DNA of 64,000 nt from the NCBI GenBank assembly GCA_017792345.1, contig CP051228.1, positions 2,363,501 to 2,427,500 on the forward strand, in the 5' to 3' direction. This document shows, piece after piece, positions 33,610 to 42,575 of this stretch (the stretch's first letter is position 1; each line of letters begins with the position of its first letter). The notes below the pieces were generated by a model that saw only the letters and a list, made by a program, of their open reading frames with translations, had not been told where the DNA came from and did no database searches. The stretch comes from Mesoflavibacter sp. (GTDB taxonomy: Bacteria; Pseudomonadota; Alphaproteobacteria; UBA8366; Aestuariispiraceae). The position numbers and the translations under genes were made by a program.

Positions 33610-34412
33610 CCGCTGAACTGGCGGATCTCCAATCCATGATGCAGGACCGTCTGCTCGGCGGCTCCGACGCAATCGCCGGTCATCTGGCGCAGGGAGGTCC
33701 CTTCCTGAAAGTCTACGGCAATGGATATGGCGCGCGCCTGCACGAGGTGATGGCGGATGTCTTTCCAGGCGTGCATGCCCTGATCGGCGATGACGGTTTC
33801 GCCCGGGCGGTGCAGGACTATACGGAAGCTCATCCGTCCCGCTTTCGGTCGATCCGGTGGCTTGGCCGGGACTTCCCGGCATGGCTGGCCGATGCGCCGG
33901 CCTGGCGCGGACAGCCGGTCGTTACGGAAATGGCGGCCTATGAATGGGCCCTGAGTCTTGCCTTCGATGCGCCGGACCGGGATCCGCTGCCCATCGAGGC
34001 ACTGGCGTCGGTCGCGCCGGAGGCCTGGCCCGGATTGACTTTCGATCTTCATCCGGCCTTGCAGGCGGTGCGGCTGTCCCACGACGTGGCACCATTCCGC
34101 CGTGCCGCAGCGGAGGATCAGGACCCGGAAGCGGCGCCGCCCAAACTGGAGGTGCCGGGCGTTTGGGCGGTCTGGCGCGATTCCGAGACGCTGATCGTGC
34201 GCTATCGCCCCCTGGCCGATGACGAGGCGCAGGGCTTGGAGGCGGTGCGAGGCGGCGGCGATTTCTCCGCCTTATGCGAAATTGCCGCCGAAACCGTGCC
34301 GCCGGAGGAAGTAGCCGCCCGGGCGGCCGGCTTCTTGAAGGATTGGGTCGACGCCGGTTGGATCACCGGGCTGGGCGGAATTCCGGAAGCGGTCCTTCCG
34401 AGTGATCGATAG
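33606..34412 (+). CDS. bufC: DUF2063 partner protein, BufC-like
   Basis: A 268-residue protein of the DUF2063 family, which pairs with DUF692 enzymes and is thought to bring the precursor to them. The N-terminal domain shows LQSMMQDRLLGG, then VYGNGYGARLHEVMADVFPG and FPAWLADAP. The C-terminal part (about 150-268) is a weakly conserved winged-helix-like domain that would bind leader peptide. It starts within the bufB stop codon. No bufD-type (DoxX) gene follows; the next gene is a dienelactone hydrolase after 91 bases. Confidence 0.9.
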   Translation: MTAELADLQSMMQDRLLGGSDAIAGHLAQGGPFLKVYGNGYGARLHEVMADVFPGVHALIGDDGFARAVQDYTEAHPSRFRSIRWLGRDFPAWLADAPAWRGQPVVTEMAAYEWALSLAFDAPDRDPLPIEALASVAPEAWPGLTFDLHPALQAVRLSHDVAPFRRAAAEDQDPEAAPPKLEVPGVWAVWRDSETLIVRYRPLADDEAQGLEAVRGGGDFSALCEIAAETVPPEEVAARAAGFLKDWVDAGWITGLGGIPEAVLPSDR

Positions 34413-34503
34413 CGTCGATGGTCATGCGATCTTGATTTAACATTGTCGCGCCCCAGCCTCATGCTGAGGAATGTCCCCGAACCGAGAGCAGGAGGATCAC
34501 AGG

Positions 34504-35286
34504 ATGTTGGCGAGACGCGATCTGATCAAATCCATGGGCGCCGGGCTGGGCGCGTTGCCTTTGGCCACGGTACTGGCCAATCCCGATTTCGCCCGTGCCG
34601 CCGCCGACAGCCTGCAGATGGTGGAAGGAACCCTGGCGGACGGACGGAAAGTCGGCGCGGCGCTGGCCATGCCGGCGACGACGCCCGCCCCGGCGGTGAT
34701 GCTGATCCACGAATGGTGGGGCCTGAACGATCAGATCAAGGCGGTGGCCGCTGATTTCGCCCAGCAGGGCTATATTGCCCTGGCCATCGATCTGATGGGC
34801 GGGGAGGTGGCGACGACGCCGGACGGGGCCAAGGCGCTGACCGGCAAGGTCGCGGATGACCCGCAGACCGCGGTCGAAACCTGCACATTGTGGACGGACT
34901 TCCTGAAAACCCATGATGCGGGCACGGGGCGCGTCGGAACCTGCGGCTGGTGCTTCGGCGGCGGGTGGTCCCTGAACGCATCCCTGGCCAACCCGGTAGA
35001 TGCGACGGTCGTCTATTACGGCCGGGTCAACAAGGAGGCGGCGGAACTGGCACCGTTGTCCGGGCCGGTGCTGGGTCATTTCGCGACCCAGGACAAGTTC
35101 ATCAACAAGCCGATGGTCGACGGTTTCGTGGCCGCCATGGCCGATGCGGGCAAGAGCCTGACCGTCTATTGGTACGAGGCGGATCATGCCTTCGCCAACC
35201 CGACCGGATCGCGCTATGACCAGGAAGACGCTGCCTTGGCCTGGGAACGCACAACGGGCTTCCTGGCGCAGAATCTGCAGCTTTAG
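34504..35286 (+). CDS. Dienelactone hydrolase family protein with Tat signal
   Basis: A 260-residue alpha/beta hydrolase. The Cys-Asp-His triad is seen as CGWCFGGGWS (Cys about 143), QDKFIN and ADHAFAN. The N-terminus LARRDLIKSMGAGLGALPLA has twin arginines followed by a hydrophobic stretch, a likely Tat signal, so it should be periplasmic. AGGAGG stands before the ATG at 34504. It is 91 bases after bufC and could be its own unit. True dienelactone hydrolases degrade chloroaromatics; exported family members have unknown substrates. Confidence 0.88.
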   Translation: MLARRDLIKSMGAGLGALPLATVLANPDFARAAADSLQMVEGTLADGRKVGAALAMPATTPAPAVMLIHEWWGLNDQIKAVAADFAQQGYIALAIDLMGGEVATTPDGAKALTGKVADDPQTAVETCTLWTDFLKTHDAGTGRVGTCGWCFGGGWSLNASLANPVDATVVYYGRVNKEAAELAPLSGPVLGHFATQDKFINKPMVDGFVAAMADAGKSLTVYWYEADHAFANPTGSRYDQEDAALAWERTTGFLAQNLQL

Positions 35287-35379
35287 GGACAAAACATCCT
35301 TTCCGATACGCCCGGATTGGCAAACCGGGCGTGAGTCGGTCTATGATCCCGGCTGCCGTCTTGGTTGGGGACCGATCCG

Positions 35380-35871
35380 ATGTTGAAGAAGCTGCATATC
35401 GTTTTCGCCCTGCTGTGCGCCGTGGCGATGTCGCAGTTTCCGGAGTTTCATCAGCAATACACCCAGCGCATCGGCGGGGCGCTGGATGAGCTGACCCTGC
35501 AGGTCGCCGCGCTGGACGAACGCGCGCGCAATGCGGGGATGGACCGGTACGATTATGTCCGCCACTTCCAGAACAATTCCGACAGCATCGTAAAGGGCGA
35601 GGGCGATGCCATGTTGGCAACGCTGTCCCGTCAGCAACGTTTGGCCATAGCCTATGATCGGCTGACGGAAGCGCCCTGGTACATGATCGTCGTCGAAACC
35701 GCCTTCCATCTGGAACCCGATGTCGCCGCCAATACGGCCGAGGTTTTCGTGCCGGCGGTACCGATCTCCTTCTCAGGTGCGGTTCACACCTTCGCGGGCT
35801 TTCTGATCGGATACCTTCTGCCCGCGATGCTGGGCAGTCTGGTGCCCCGGCGCAGATCGCGCGCGGCATAG
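35380..35871 (+). CDS. DUF2937 family membrane protein
   Basis: A 163-residue protein. It starts with a hydrophobic stretch (LHIVFALLCAVAMSQFPEFHQQY), includes QRIGGALDELTLQV typical of DUF2937, and has a second membrane helix near 135-153 (HTFAGFLIGYLLPAMLGSL). The family has no known function. The ATG at 35380 is preferred over TTG 35365. Confidence 0.82.
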   Translation: MLKKLHIVFALLCAVAMSQFPEFHQQYTQRIGGALDELTLQVAALDERARNAGMDRYDYVRHFQNNSDSIVKGEGDAMLATLSRQQRLAIAYDRLTEAPWYMIVVETAFHLEPDVAANTAEVFVPAVPISFSGAVHTFAGFLIGYLLPAMLGSLVPRRRSRAA

Positions 35872-35997
35872 GTTCGCGCCGGTTCAAGGCCCGACCCGTG
35901 ACCTGAGGGCGAAATATTGTTGCGCATAATTCGCGAGACGCCGCCGACGATGGGGCGTATCACCGCCTGACCCGCGCCCATACCTCGGAGTCCGATC

Positions 35998-37212
35998 ATG
36001 TCCGCGAACGATCGCAATGCCGTTTTCGTGCTGCTTGCCGGCGTCATGCTGCTGGCGGTCAGTTTCGGCGCGCGTATATCCTTCGGTGTCTTCCTGCCGG
36101 CCATGCCGGAAGCCACCGGCTTCGACATCAGTTCGATCTCCCTCGTCCTGGCGGTGCAGAACCTCGTCTGGGGTGCGGCGCAGCCCTTTGCGGGACGGCT
36201 ATCGGACCGTTATGGCGCGGCCCCGGTCGCCTTCGGCGGCGCGGTTCTCTATGCCGGAGGCCTGATGGTCACGGCCTATTCCGACACCTATCTGCTGTTC
36301 GGGGCGTCGGCCGGGATCGCACTGGGCATGGCGCAGGCGGCGATCGGCTTTCCGGTCATTCTGGCCGCCATCGGACGCACGACCAGCGACAAGCGGCGCG
36401 GCCTGTTCCTGGGCATCGCCACCGCGGGCGGCAGTTTCGGCCAATTGGTTTTCTCGCCGCTCAGCGACGTCTTCCTGCAAAGCTTCGGCCTGGTCGACGC
36501 CTTCCTGGTAATGGGGGCGATCTGCCTGGCCGCCGCGACTCTGACGATCTTCGTGCGGCGCGAATCACGGCCGACCGAGGAACAACGTCTGGCCGCTGCC
36601 GCCGCGCCCGGTCAATCGCTGCGCGAAGTTCTGGGCCGCGCGATGTCGGACCGCAGCTTCCTGCTGCTGATCGCAGGCTTCTTCGTCTGCGGCTTCCACC
36701 TGGCTTTCATCGCGGTGCACCTGCCGAACTTCGCTGTCCTGTGCGGCTTGCCGAAAAGCTCCGGCACCTATGGCCTGGCGGTGATCGGTGCCTTCAACAT
36801 CATCGGCACCATTTTCGCCGGGCAGATCGGCGGATCGTTCCGGCCGAAATACCCCTTGTCGCTGATCTACTTCCTGCGCGGCGTGGCGGCTCTGGCCCTG
36901 CTGTTCATCCCGGTGACGGAATTCGTGCTGATCGCGTTCAGCGCCGTCATCGGGCTGCTGTGGCTGTCCACCGTGCCGCTGACCAGCCTGACGGTGGCGA
37001 AGCTGCACGGCCCGGCCAATGTCGGCATGCTGTTCGGCATCGTCTTCTTCAGCCACCAGGTCGGGAGTTTCATCGGCCTGGTCATGGCGGGCGAATTCAT
37101 CGAACGGTTCGGCAATTACGACCTGATGTGGATCGCCAGCGCGGCGCTGGGTCTGTTCGCGGCCCTGGTCCATCTGCCGATCGAAGATAACCGCAAACTC
37201 CAGCCGGCGTGA
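35998..37212 (+). CDS. MFS transporter
   Basis: A 404-residue major facilitator with twelve hydrophobic helices. The loop 2-3 signature is QPFAGRLSDRYGAAPV (about 60-75). It is of the type annotated as YbfB/OxlT-like carboxylate or oxalate carriers, but the substrate is not evident. The gene is flanked by unrelated genes on the same strand and appears monocistronic. Confidence 0.88.
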   Translation: MSANDRNAVFVLLAGVMLLAVSFGARISFGVFLPAMPEATGFDISSISLVLAVQNLVWGAAQPFAGRLSDRYGAAPVAFGGAVLYAGGLMVTAYSDTYLLFGASAGIALGMAQAAIGFPVILAAIGRTTSDKRRGLFLGIATAGGSFGQLVFSPLSDVFLQSFGLVDAFLVMGAICLAAATLTIFVRRESRPTEEQRLAAAAAPGQSLREVLGRAMSDRSFLLLIAGFFVCGFHLAFIAVHLPNFAVLCGLPKSSGTYGLAVIGAFNIIGTIFAGQIGGSFRPKYPLSLIYFLRGVAALALLFIPVTEFVLIAFSAVIGLLWLSTVPLTSLTVAKLHGPANVGMLFGIVFFSHQVGSFIGLVMAGEFIERFGNYDLMWIASAALGLFAALVHLPIEDNRKLQPA

Positions 37213-37302
37213 TCGGATGTGACCGGGTTGAGGCTTGGCAAATCGGATGGACGGGTTACATAGGGACCGGTAACCCGCGCCGCCCGAGAGAGTTTCAGCT
37301 AC

Positions 37303-37797
37303 ATGTCACGATTGGAATCCTTCATCCGCCGGATGGACGCACAGCGCCGTCTTCTGAACGACGCTATGGCCGATGTGGCGGACAAGGACGGGATCGTCCT
37401 GGAACTGGGGCTGGGAAACGGCCGGACCTACGATCATCTGCGCGAGAACATGCCGGGCCGGGACATCTATGTCTTTGAACGTGAAGTCCGTGCCCATCCC
37501 GGCTGCATCCCGCCCGACAACCGCCTCTATCTGGGTCATGTGATCGAACAGTTGGAGAAAGCCGCGGCGGAACTGGGCCCGCGCGCGATCCTGGTCCATA
37601 GCGATGTCGGCAATGGCGACGAACCCGCCAGTATCGATTTCGGCCGTACCATCCTGGCCCCGGCCCTGAGGCCGCTTCTGGCTCCCGGCGCCCGCATCCT
37701 CAGCGACCAACCGGTCCCCGTCGAGGGTGCTTTGGAACTGGAAAAGCCCGCCGATATGGATCCTGAGCGGTACTATATTTACCGCTATCTGGGCTAA
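37303..37797 (+). CDS. Class I SAM-dependent methyltransferase
   Basis: A 164-residue methyltransferase-like protein. Motif I is IVLELGLGNGRTYDHLRE (about 30-47), followed by YVFEREVRAHP at the second strand, and AILVHSDVGNGDE. The fold looks short, with a truncated C-terminal half. The substrate is unknown. Confidence 0.82.
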   Translation: MSRLESFIRRMDAQRRLLNDAMADVADKDGIVLELGLGNGRTYDHLRENMPGRDIYVFEREVRAHPGCIPPDNRLYLGHVIEQLEKAAAELGPRAILVHSDVGNGDEPASIDFGRTILAPALRPLLAPGARILSDQPVPVEGALELEKPADMDPERYYIYRYLG

Positions 37798-37815
37798 CGA
37801 TCCGACCGCCGCAGG

Positions 37816-37915
37816 CCCTCACCCGGCCCATTCGGGCCACCCTCTCCCTGGAGGGAGAGGGTTAGAAACTTGACTTGCACTCCCTCTCCCTGGAGGGAGA
37901 GGGGCGGGGTGAGGG
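37816..37915. repeat. REP-like cluster of nested inverted repeats
   Basis: Two copies of CCCTCTCCCT-GG-AGGGAGAGGG (37840-37861 and 37882-37903), each a 10-bp-arm palindrome, lie 42 bases apart. Outer arms CCCTCACCC (37816-37824) and GGGTGAGGG (37907-37915) surround them, and GGCCC/GGGCC (37825-37838) is a further small stem. It stands between the convergent methyltransferase and gabD genes, as usual for dispersed palindromic repeats. Confidence 0.8.
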
Positions 37916-37975
37916 GGACTGCGACCGTGCCGTTAGGCAACGGCCGCAGAGCGTCTCTCAGGCGAAGAGGAAAAC

Positions 37976-39451
37976 CTACACCCCGCCCATCAGGATGTAT
38001 TTCATCTCGCAGAACTCATCGAGGCCGTATTTGGAGCCTTCGCGGCCCAGGCCCGATTCCTTGACGCCGCCGAACGGGGCGACTTCGGTCGACAGGATAC
38101 CGGTGTTCAGCGCGACCATGCCGTATTCCAACTGTTCCGCGACGCGCCAGACGCGGCCGATATCGCGGGCGTAGAAATAGGAGGCCAGGCCGAATTCCGT
38201 GTCGTTCGCCATGGCGACGACCTCGTCCTCGTCCTTGAAGCGGAACAGCGGGGCCAGGGGGCCGAAGGTTTCGTCCTTCGACACCATCATATCCTGGGTC
38301 ACGCCGGCCAGGACCGTCGGCTCATAGAAGGACATGCCCAGCGCATGGCGGTTGCCGCCGGTCAGGATGCTGGCGCCCTTGGATTTGGCGTCGGCCAGAT
38401 GTTCCTCGACCTTCTCCACGGCGGCCATGTCGATCAGCGGGCCGATGACGACGCCGTTGTCGACGCCGTTGCCGATCTTCAGCGCCTTGACCTTGGCGGC
38501 CAGTTTCTCGGCGAACTCGTCATAGACCGCGTCCTGGACATAGATCCGGTTGGCGCAGACGCAGGTCTGGCCGGCATTGCGGAATTTGCAGACGATGGCC
38601 CCTTCGACCGCCGCGTCGATATCGGCGTCGTCGAAGACGATGAAAGGCGCGTTGCCGCCCAGTTCCATCGAGACTTTCTTCACCGTGTCGGCGCATTGCT
38701 TGATCAGGATCTTGCCGATTTCGGTCGAGCCGGTGAAGGACACTTTGCGGACGATCGGGTTACCGGTCATCTCGCCGCCGATGGCACCGGCGGAACCAGT
38801 GACGACGGACAGAACGCCCTTCGGCACACCCGCGCGCTCCGCCAGTTCGGCCAGCGCCAGCGCGGACAGCGGCGTCTGCGAGGCGGGCTTGGCGACGGCG
38901 GGGCAGCCCGCGGCCAGCGCCGGGCCGGCCTTGCGCGTGATCATCGCAATCGGGAAGTTCCACGGCGTGATGAAGGCGGTGACGCCGATCGGCTGTTTGA
39001 TGACGACGATGCGCTTGTCGTCCTGATGCTGCGGAATGACGTCGCCGTACATCCGCTTGGCCTCTTCGGCGAACCATTCCAGGAAAGATGCGCCATAGGC
39101 GACTTCGCCCTTGGCTTCCGGCAGCGGCTTGCCCTGTTCCGAAGTCATGATCAGCGCCAGGTCGTCGGCATTCTCATGCATCAGCTCGAACCAGCGGCGC
39201 AGGATCGCGGCCCGGTCCTTGGCCAGTTTCGATCGCCAGGCCGGCCAGGCGGCATTGGCGGCCTCGATGGCGCGGCGGGTTTCGGCGGCACCCATCTTCG
39301 GCACGGTGGCGATGACTTCGCCGGTCGCCGGGTTGGTGACGTCGATGGTTTCGCCGCTGTCGGCATCGACCCATTGGCCGTCGATATAACCCTGCTGCTT
39401 CAGCAGGCTCGGGTCTTTGAGGCTGAGCCCCTTGGTCTTGATCTCGTTCAT
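37976..39451 (-). CDS. gabD: NAD(P)-dependent succinate-semialdehyde dehydrogenase
   Basis: A 491-residue aldehyde dehydrogenase. The catalytic Cys is in FRNAGQTCVCANR, and the general-base Glu in VSMELGGNAP. The cofactor-binding region is PWNFPIAMITRKAGPALAAGC. Length and close matches to the GabD subfamily support succinate semialdehyde as substrate, linking GABA breakdown to the TCA cycle. The start at 39449-39451 is chosen because the family starts MNEIKTKGLSLKDPS-like and AAGG lies upstream. No gabT is next to it. Confidence 0.9.
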   Translation of the reverse strand: MNEIKTKGLSLKDPSLLKQQGYIDGQWVDADSGETIDVTNPATGEVIATVPKMGAAETRRAIEAANAAWPAWRSKLAKDRAAILRRWFELMHENADDLALIMTSEQGKPLPEAKGEVAYGASFLEWFAEEAKRMYGDVIPQHQDDKRIVVIKQPIGVTAFITPWNFPIAMITRKAGPALAAGCPAVAKPASQTPLSALALAELAERAGVPKGVLSVVTGSAGAIGGEMTGNPIVRKVSFTGSTEIGKILIKQCADTVKKVSMELGGNAPFIVFDDADIDAAVEGAIVCKFRNAGQTCVCANRIYVQDAVYDEFAEKLAAKVKALKIGNGVDNGVVIGPLIDMAAVEKVEEHLADAKSKGASILTGGNRHALGMSFYEPTVLAGVTQDMMVSKDETFGPLAPLFRFKDEDEVVAMANDTEFGLASYFYARDIGRVWRVAEQLEYGMVALNTGILSTEVAPFGGVKESGLGREGSKYGLDEFCEMKYILMGGV

Positions 39452-39647
39452 GGCGTCCACCCTTTTCTTGCGTGGCGGCGTACCTTTGGTCGCGCCGCGG
39501 GGAATCTCTGGACGGAATCGGTACTCCGCCAAAGAGGGCATGGCAAGGGATGGGGCCGAGGAAGGCGCGGAGAAACATCTGTGACGCAAGGCCAGGACGC
39601 GGCGTTTGTCGCCGCGTTCCGCACCCCCGCCGAACGGGACGCCGGGT

Positions 39648-40208
39648 CTATTCGGCCGCCGCGTAGGCCGCGAAGCGCAGGGCGTAATCGGCCTCTTCGG
39701 TATAGATCGACCCGCAATGCGACAGGAAGCTGGAATACAGCACGAACCGGTCCGCATCGAAGCCCAGATCGCGCGGTAACCGCCGTTCCGCGACGAAGCG
39801 TTCCGCGCCTTCGATGCTGGTCGTCTTCAACCGGCCCAGCGTGATATGCGGATGGAACTTCCGGCTTTCCGGTCGCAATCCGCAGCGCACGGCGGCGGAT
39901 TCGACTTTCCGCTGCAGATGCAGCAGGCCGTCATTCTTGCGGATATTGGCGATCAGGGCACTGGGTTTGCGTTTGTTGCCGAACCAGCCGAGCCCATCCA
40001 GCGTGACGTCGAAGCCAGGGGCGTCGATGCGCATCAGCGTATGGGCGAGGTCTTCGGCCATGCCGAAATCGACCTCGCCAATGAAACGCAGCGTCAGATG
40101 GAAGTTTTCGGGATCGGTCCAGCGGGCACCGGGCAGTCCGTTCTGCAGTCCGGTCAGCACGTGCCGGACATCCGCTGGCACGGGCAGGGCGACGAAAAGC
40201 CGTATCAT
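39648..40208 (-). CDS. thpR: RNA 2',3'-cyclic phosphodiesterase
   Basis: A 186-residue 2H-phosphoesterase (formerly 2'-5' RNA ligase). The two His-x-Thr motifs are HLTLRFIGE (about 37) and HITLGRLKTT (about 121, preceded by FHP). MIRLFVALPVPADVR is the typical start. It opens 2',3'-cyclic phosphates on RNA ends. It follows the aldo/keto reductase gene after 45 bases but appears independent. Confidence 0.93.
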   Translation of the reverse strand: MIRLFVALPVPADVRHVLTGLQNGLPGARWTDPENFHLTLRFIGEVDFGMAEDLAHTLMRIDAPGFDVTLDGLGWFGNKRKPSALIANIRKNDGLLHLQRKVESAAVRCGLRPESRKFHPHITLGRLKTTSIEGAERFVAERRLPRDLGFDADRFVLYSSFLSHCGSIYTEEADYALRFAAYAAAE

Positions 40209-40253
40209 GGCGCGCCTCCACTATATATGGGGTCAAAATTGACACCCAGACCA

Positions 40254-41306
40254 CTAATACCCGATTGGCGTCTCCTTGTGAATGGTTTCTATGTCGGCCA
40301 GGACCGCGTCGGACAGGGTCATGTCGCCGGTATCGATCGCGGCGTTGAGCTGGTCCAGCGTCGTCGCGCCGATGATGTTCGACGTTGTGAACTGCCGCGT
40401 ATTGACGAATGTATTCGCCATCTGCGCCGGGTCGAGCCCGTGACGGCGGGCAGTTTCGACATACTTGCGAATGGTCGCAACGGCCCTATCACTTTGATAA
40501 CGCGGAAAATACTGCCCGAATAGAGAGAGGCGCGCACCGTCCGGACGGGCGCCGTCGAGATACTTTCCGGACAGGGTGCCCATGGCCAACGGCGAATAGG
40601 CCAGGAGGCCGGCGCCGGTCCGGCAGGATACCTCCGCCAATCCATACTCGTACTCACGCTTCAGCAGATTGTAGGGATTCTGCACGGACACAACGCGCGG
40701 CAGGCCCGCCGTTTCGGCCAGGCGCAGAAACTCCATGACGCCCCAGGCCGATTCGTTGGACAGGCCGACATAACGAACCTTGCCGGCCTTCACCAATTCC
40801 TCCAGCGCACGCAGGGTCTCTTCAATCGGAAAACCGTCCCGTTCGGGATTGTGGTTATAGTTCACGACGTCGAAGGCGGTGGTTTCACGTTCCGGCCAAT
40901 GCAGCTGGTAGAGGTCGATATAGTCGGTTTGAAGCCGTTTCAGACTGGCGTCGCAGGCCTCCAGGATCGACTGACGGTCCAGGCGCGTCTCGCCGTCATG
41001 CAGATGCGGGCGCATATAGGGCAGGCGCGTGGCGCGGCCCGCAACCTTGGACGCCAGGATCACCTCGGACCGCCGGCCCGTCTTGGCGAACCAGGTGCCG
41101 ATGATTTCCTCCGTCCGGCCGTAGGTCTCCGCCCGAGGCGGAATGGCATAGAGCTCCGCCGTGTCCCAGAAATTCACGCCGCGCTCCAGGGCGAGATCCA
41201 TCTGGGCATGGCCTTCCGCCTCGGAATTCTGCTCGCCCCAGGTCATGGTGCCCAGGCAGATGACGCTGACGTCGATATCAGTATGACCCAACTTGTTGTA
41301 ACGCAT
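40254..41306 (-). CDS. Aldo/keto reductase (Tas-like)
   Basis: A 350-residue NADP(H)-dependent aldo/keto reductase. Catalytic residues are in DTAELY (Asp, Tyr), SKVAG (Lys) and LYQLHWPER (His). The end NIIGATTLDQLN binds the cofactor. The length and the insertion around residue 130 suit the Tas/YajO group. No neighbouring enzyme indicates its substrate. Confidence 0.93.
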   Translation of the reverse strand: MRYNKLGHTDIDVSVICLGTMTWGEQNSEAEGHAQMDLALERGVNFWDTAELYAIPPRAETYGRTEEIIGTWFAKTGRRSEVILASKVAGRATRLPYMRPHLHDGETRLDRQSILEACDASLKRLQTDYIDLYQLHWPERETTAFDVVNYNHNPERDGFPIEETLRALEELVKAGKVRYVGLSNESAWGVMEFLRLAETAGLPRVVSVQNPYNLLKREYEYGLAEVSCRTGAGLLAYSPLAMGTLSGKYLDGARPDGARLSLFGQYFPRYQSDRAVATIRKYVETARRHGLDPAQMANTFVNTRQFTTSNIIGATTLDQLNAAIDTGDMTLSDAVLADIETIHKETPIGY

Positions 41307-41325
41307 CGATCGGTTCCCCTCCGGT

Positions 41326-41357
41326 CAAAATAAAACGGCCCCGGACACGGCGGGGCC
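41326..41357 (-). terminator. Rho-independent terminator after the FIST gene
   Basis: GGCCCCG (41337-41343) and CGGGGCC (41351-41357) form a 7-bp stem. On the minus strand it is followed by GTTTTATTTT. It lies 54 bases after the FIST gene stop and just upstream of the aldo/keto reductase start. Confidence 0.75.
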
Positions 41358-41410
41358 ACTTTCTACATATGGGGCTGGGCATTGATGAGGAAAGAGAAAA
41401 CACGCACCAA

Positions 41411-42559
41411 TCAGAGGAACAGCGTCAGCACCCCGGTATAGGAGTATAGTCGGTCGCGGCTGAATTCGCCGTTGGCGAAGAACCCGGTCAGGGGGAAGCG
41501 GCCCAGCGCCTCCTCGATCAACTGCGTTTCGCGGGCCGGGTCGCTGAACTGATTGGGGCCGCGCGCGGCGCAGGATACATAGAGCCCGCCGCGGATCGGC
41601 CTGTCGCCCAGACGGCGTTTGATGTCGGACAGCATGCGGCGCATGTCCTCGGCCGCGCTTGCCGGATCGCGGCGGCAGAACATGACCCCGTCGCCCGGCC
41701 GGACCGATGCGGCGATGGCGATGGCGCCGTGGCGCGGGTCGATCGCCATCAGGTTCCGGACCGTGTAGTCGCCGCTATCCGACCCGGCGACCGGCAGGGC
41801 GGCAAAGATGTAGCCGGCGCATCGGTTCAGGTCGCGGGCCAGGATTTCGCCGATATCCTCCTTGAAGACGTCGAGTGCTTTACGGCCGTTCAGTTCGAAG
41901 ATCACATTCTCTTCGCCCGCCGTCACGGTATGGACCGGTCCGATGGGGCTGCACCCCTGGCTGAGGGCGGTTTGAATCGGCAATTGCGTCAGTGACAACA
42001 GGACGCCGCTCAATCCCTGTCCGTCGGCGCCGTCCGCGACCTGCGACCCGGGACCCTGCGCGGCGCTCAATCCACCGATCAGGAAACCGTCCGTTTCTTC
42101 AACGATGTCGTCGATGATACTGCCCAACAGTCCGTTGCCGGTATCCCCATGGGCCAGGATCATCGGCGGTCCGGCTTGCGACAGCCAATCCGAATGCGTC
42201 TCGCTGATCCGGTCGGATTCACCCCGCGCGCCGGAGAAGATCCGGAAGGCGGTCTCGGGGAATGGGCACAGCAGGACCGAAATCGCCGGACTGCCGTAAC
42301 ATTCCTCCGATGCGCCGTCGCGGGCGGTGCCGATCGTACCGAATCCGACCGTCCCGGCCCAGTGCTGCACTCCGGTCGATTGCCGCAGCAGAACCTCGAT
42401 GTCGGGCAGTTCCGAGGCGAAATCCGGCGTCAAATAAATCAGGCCCAGCCGGTGCTCCGGGCTGGCCGTCTGAAGGACCGGCAGCAGACGACCGATTGCC
42501 TGTTGCCAGGTTTCGCCGGTCGCCTGTGCGGCGATGAAGTCGGCCGGGGCGCCGCTCAT
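41411..42559 (-). CDS. FIST N/C domain protein
   Basis: A 382-residue protein with the FIST N-terminal (about 20-200) and C-terminal (about 220-370) sensory domains. Visible marks are WAGTVGFGTIG, DGFLIGGLSAAQG, and the end CAARGPNQFSDPARETQLIEEAL with GFFANGEFSR. Such proteins are thought to bind small ligands, perhaps amino acids, in signalling. It follows tesA by 16 bases on the same strand and ends in a terminator, so the two form a short operon. Confidence 0.88.
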   Translation of the reverse strand: MSGAPADFIAAQATGETWQQAIGRLLPVLQTASPEHRLGLIYLTPDFASELPDIEVLLRQSTGVQHWAGTVGFGTIGTARDGASEECYGSPAISVLLCPFPETAFRIFSGARGESDRISETHSDWLSQAGPPMILAHGDTGNGLLGSIIDDIVEETDGFLIGGLSAAQGPGSQVADGADGQGLSGVLLSLTQLPIQTALSQGCSPIGPVHTVTAGEENVIFELNGRKALDVFKEDIGEILARDLNRCAGYIFAALPVAGSDSGDYTVRNLMAIDPRHGAIAIAASVRPGDGVMFCRRDPASAAEDMRRMLSDIKRRLGDRPIRGGLYVSCAARGPNQFSDPARETQLIEEALGRFPLTGFFANGEFSRDRLYSYTGVLTLFL

Positions 42560-42575
42560 CGCGGCCCGACCGGCG

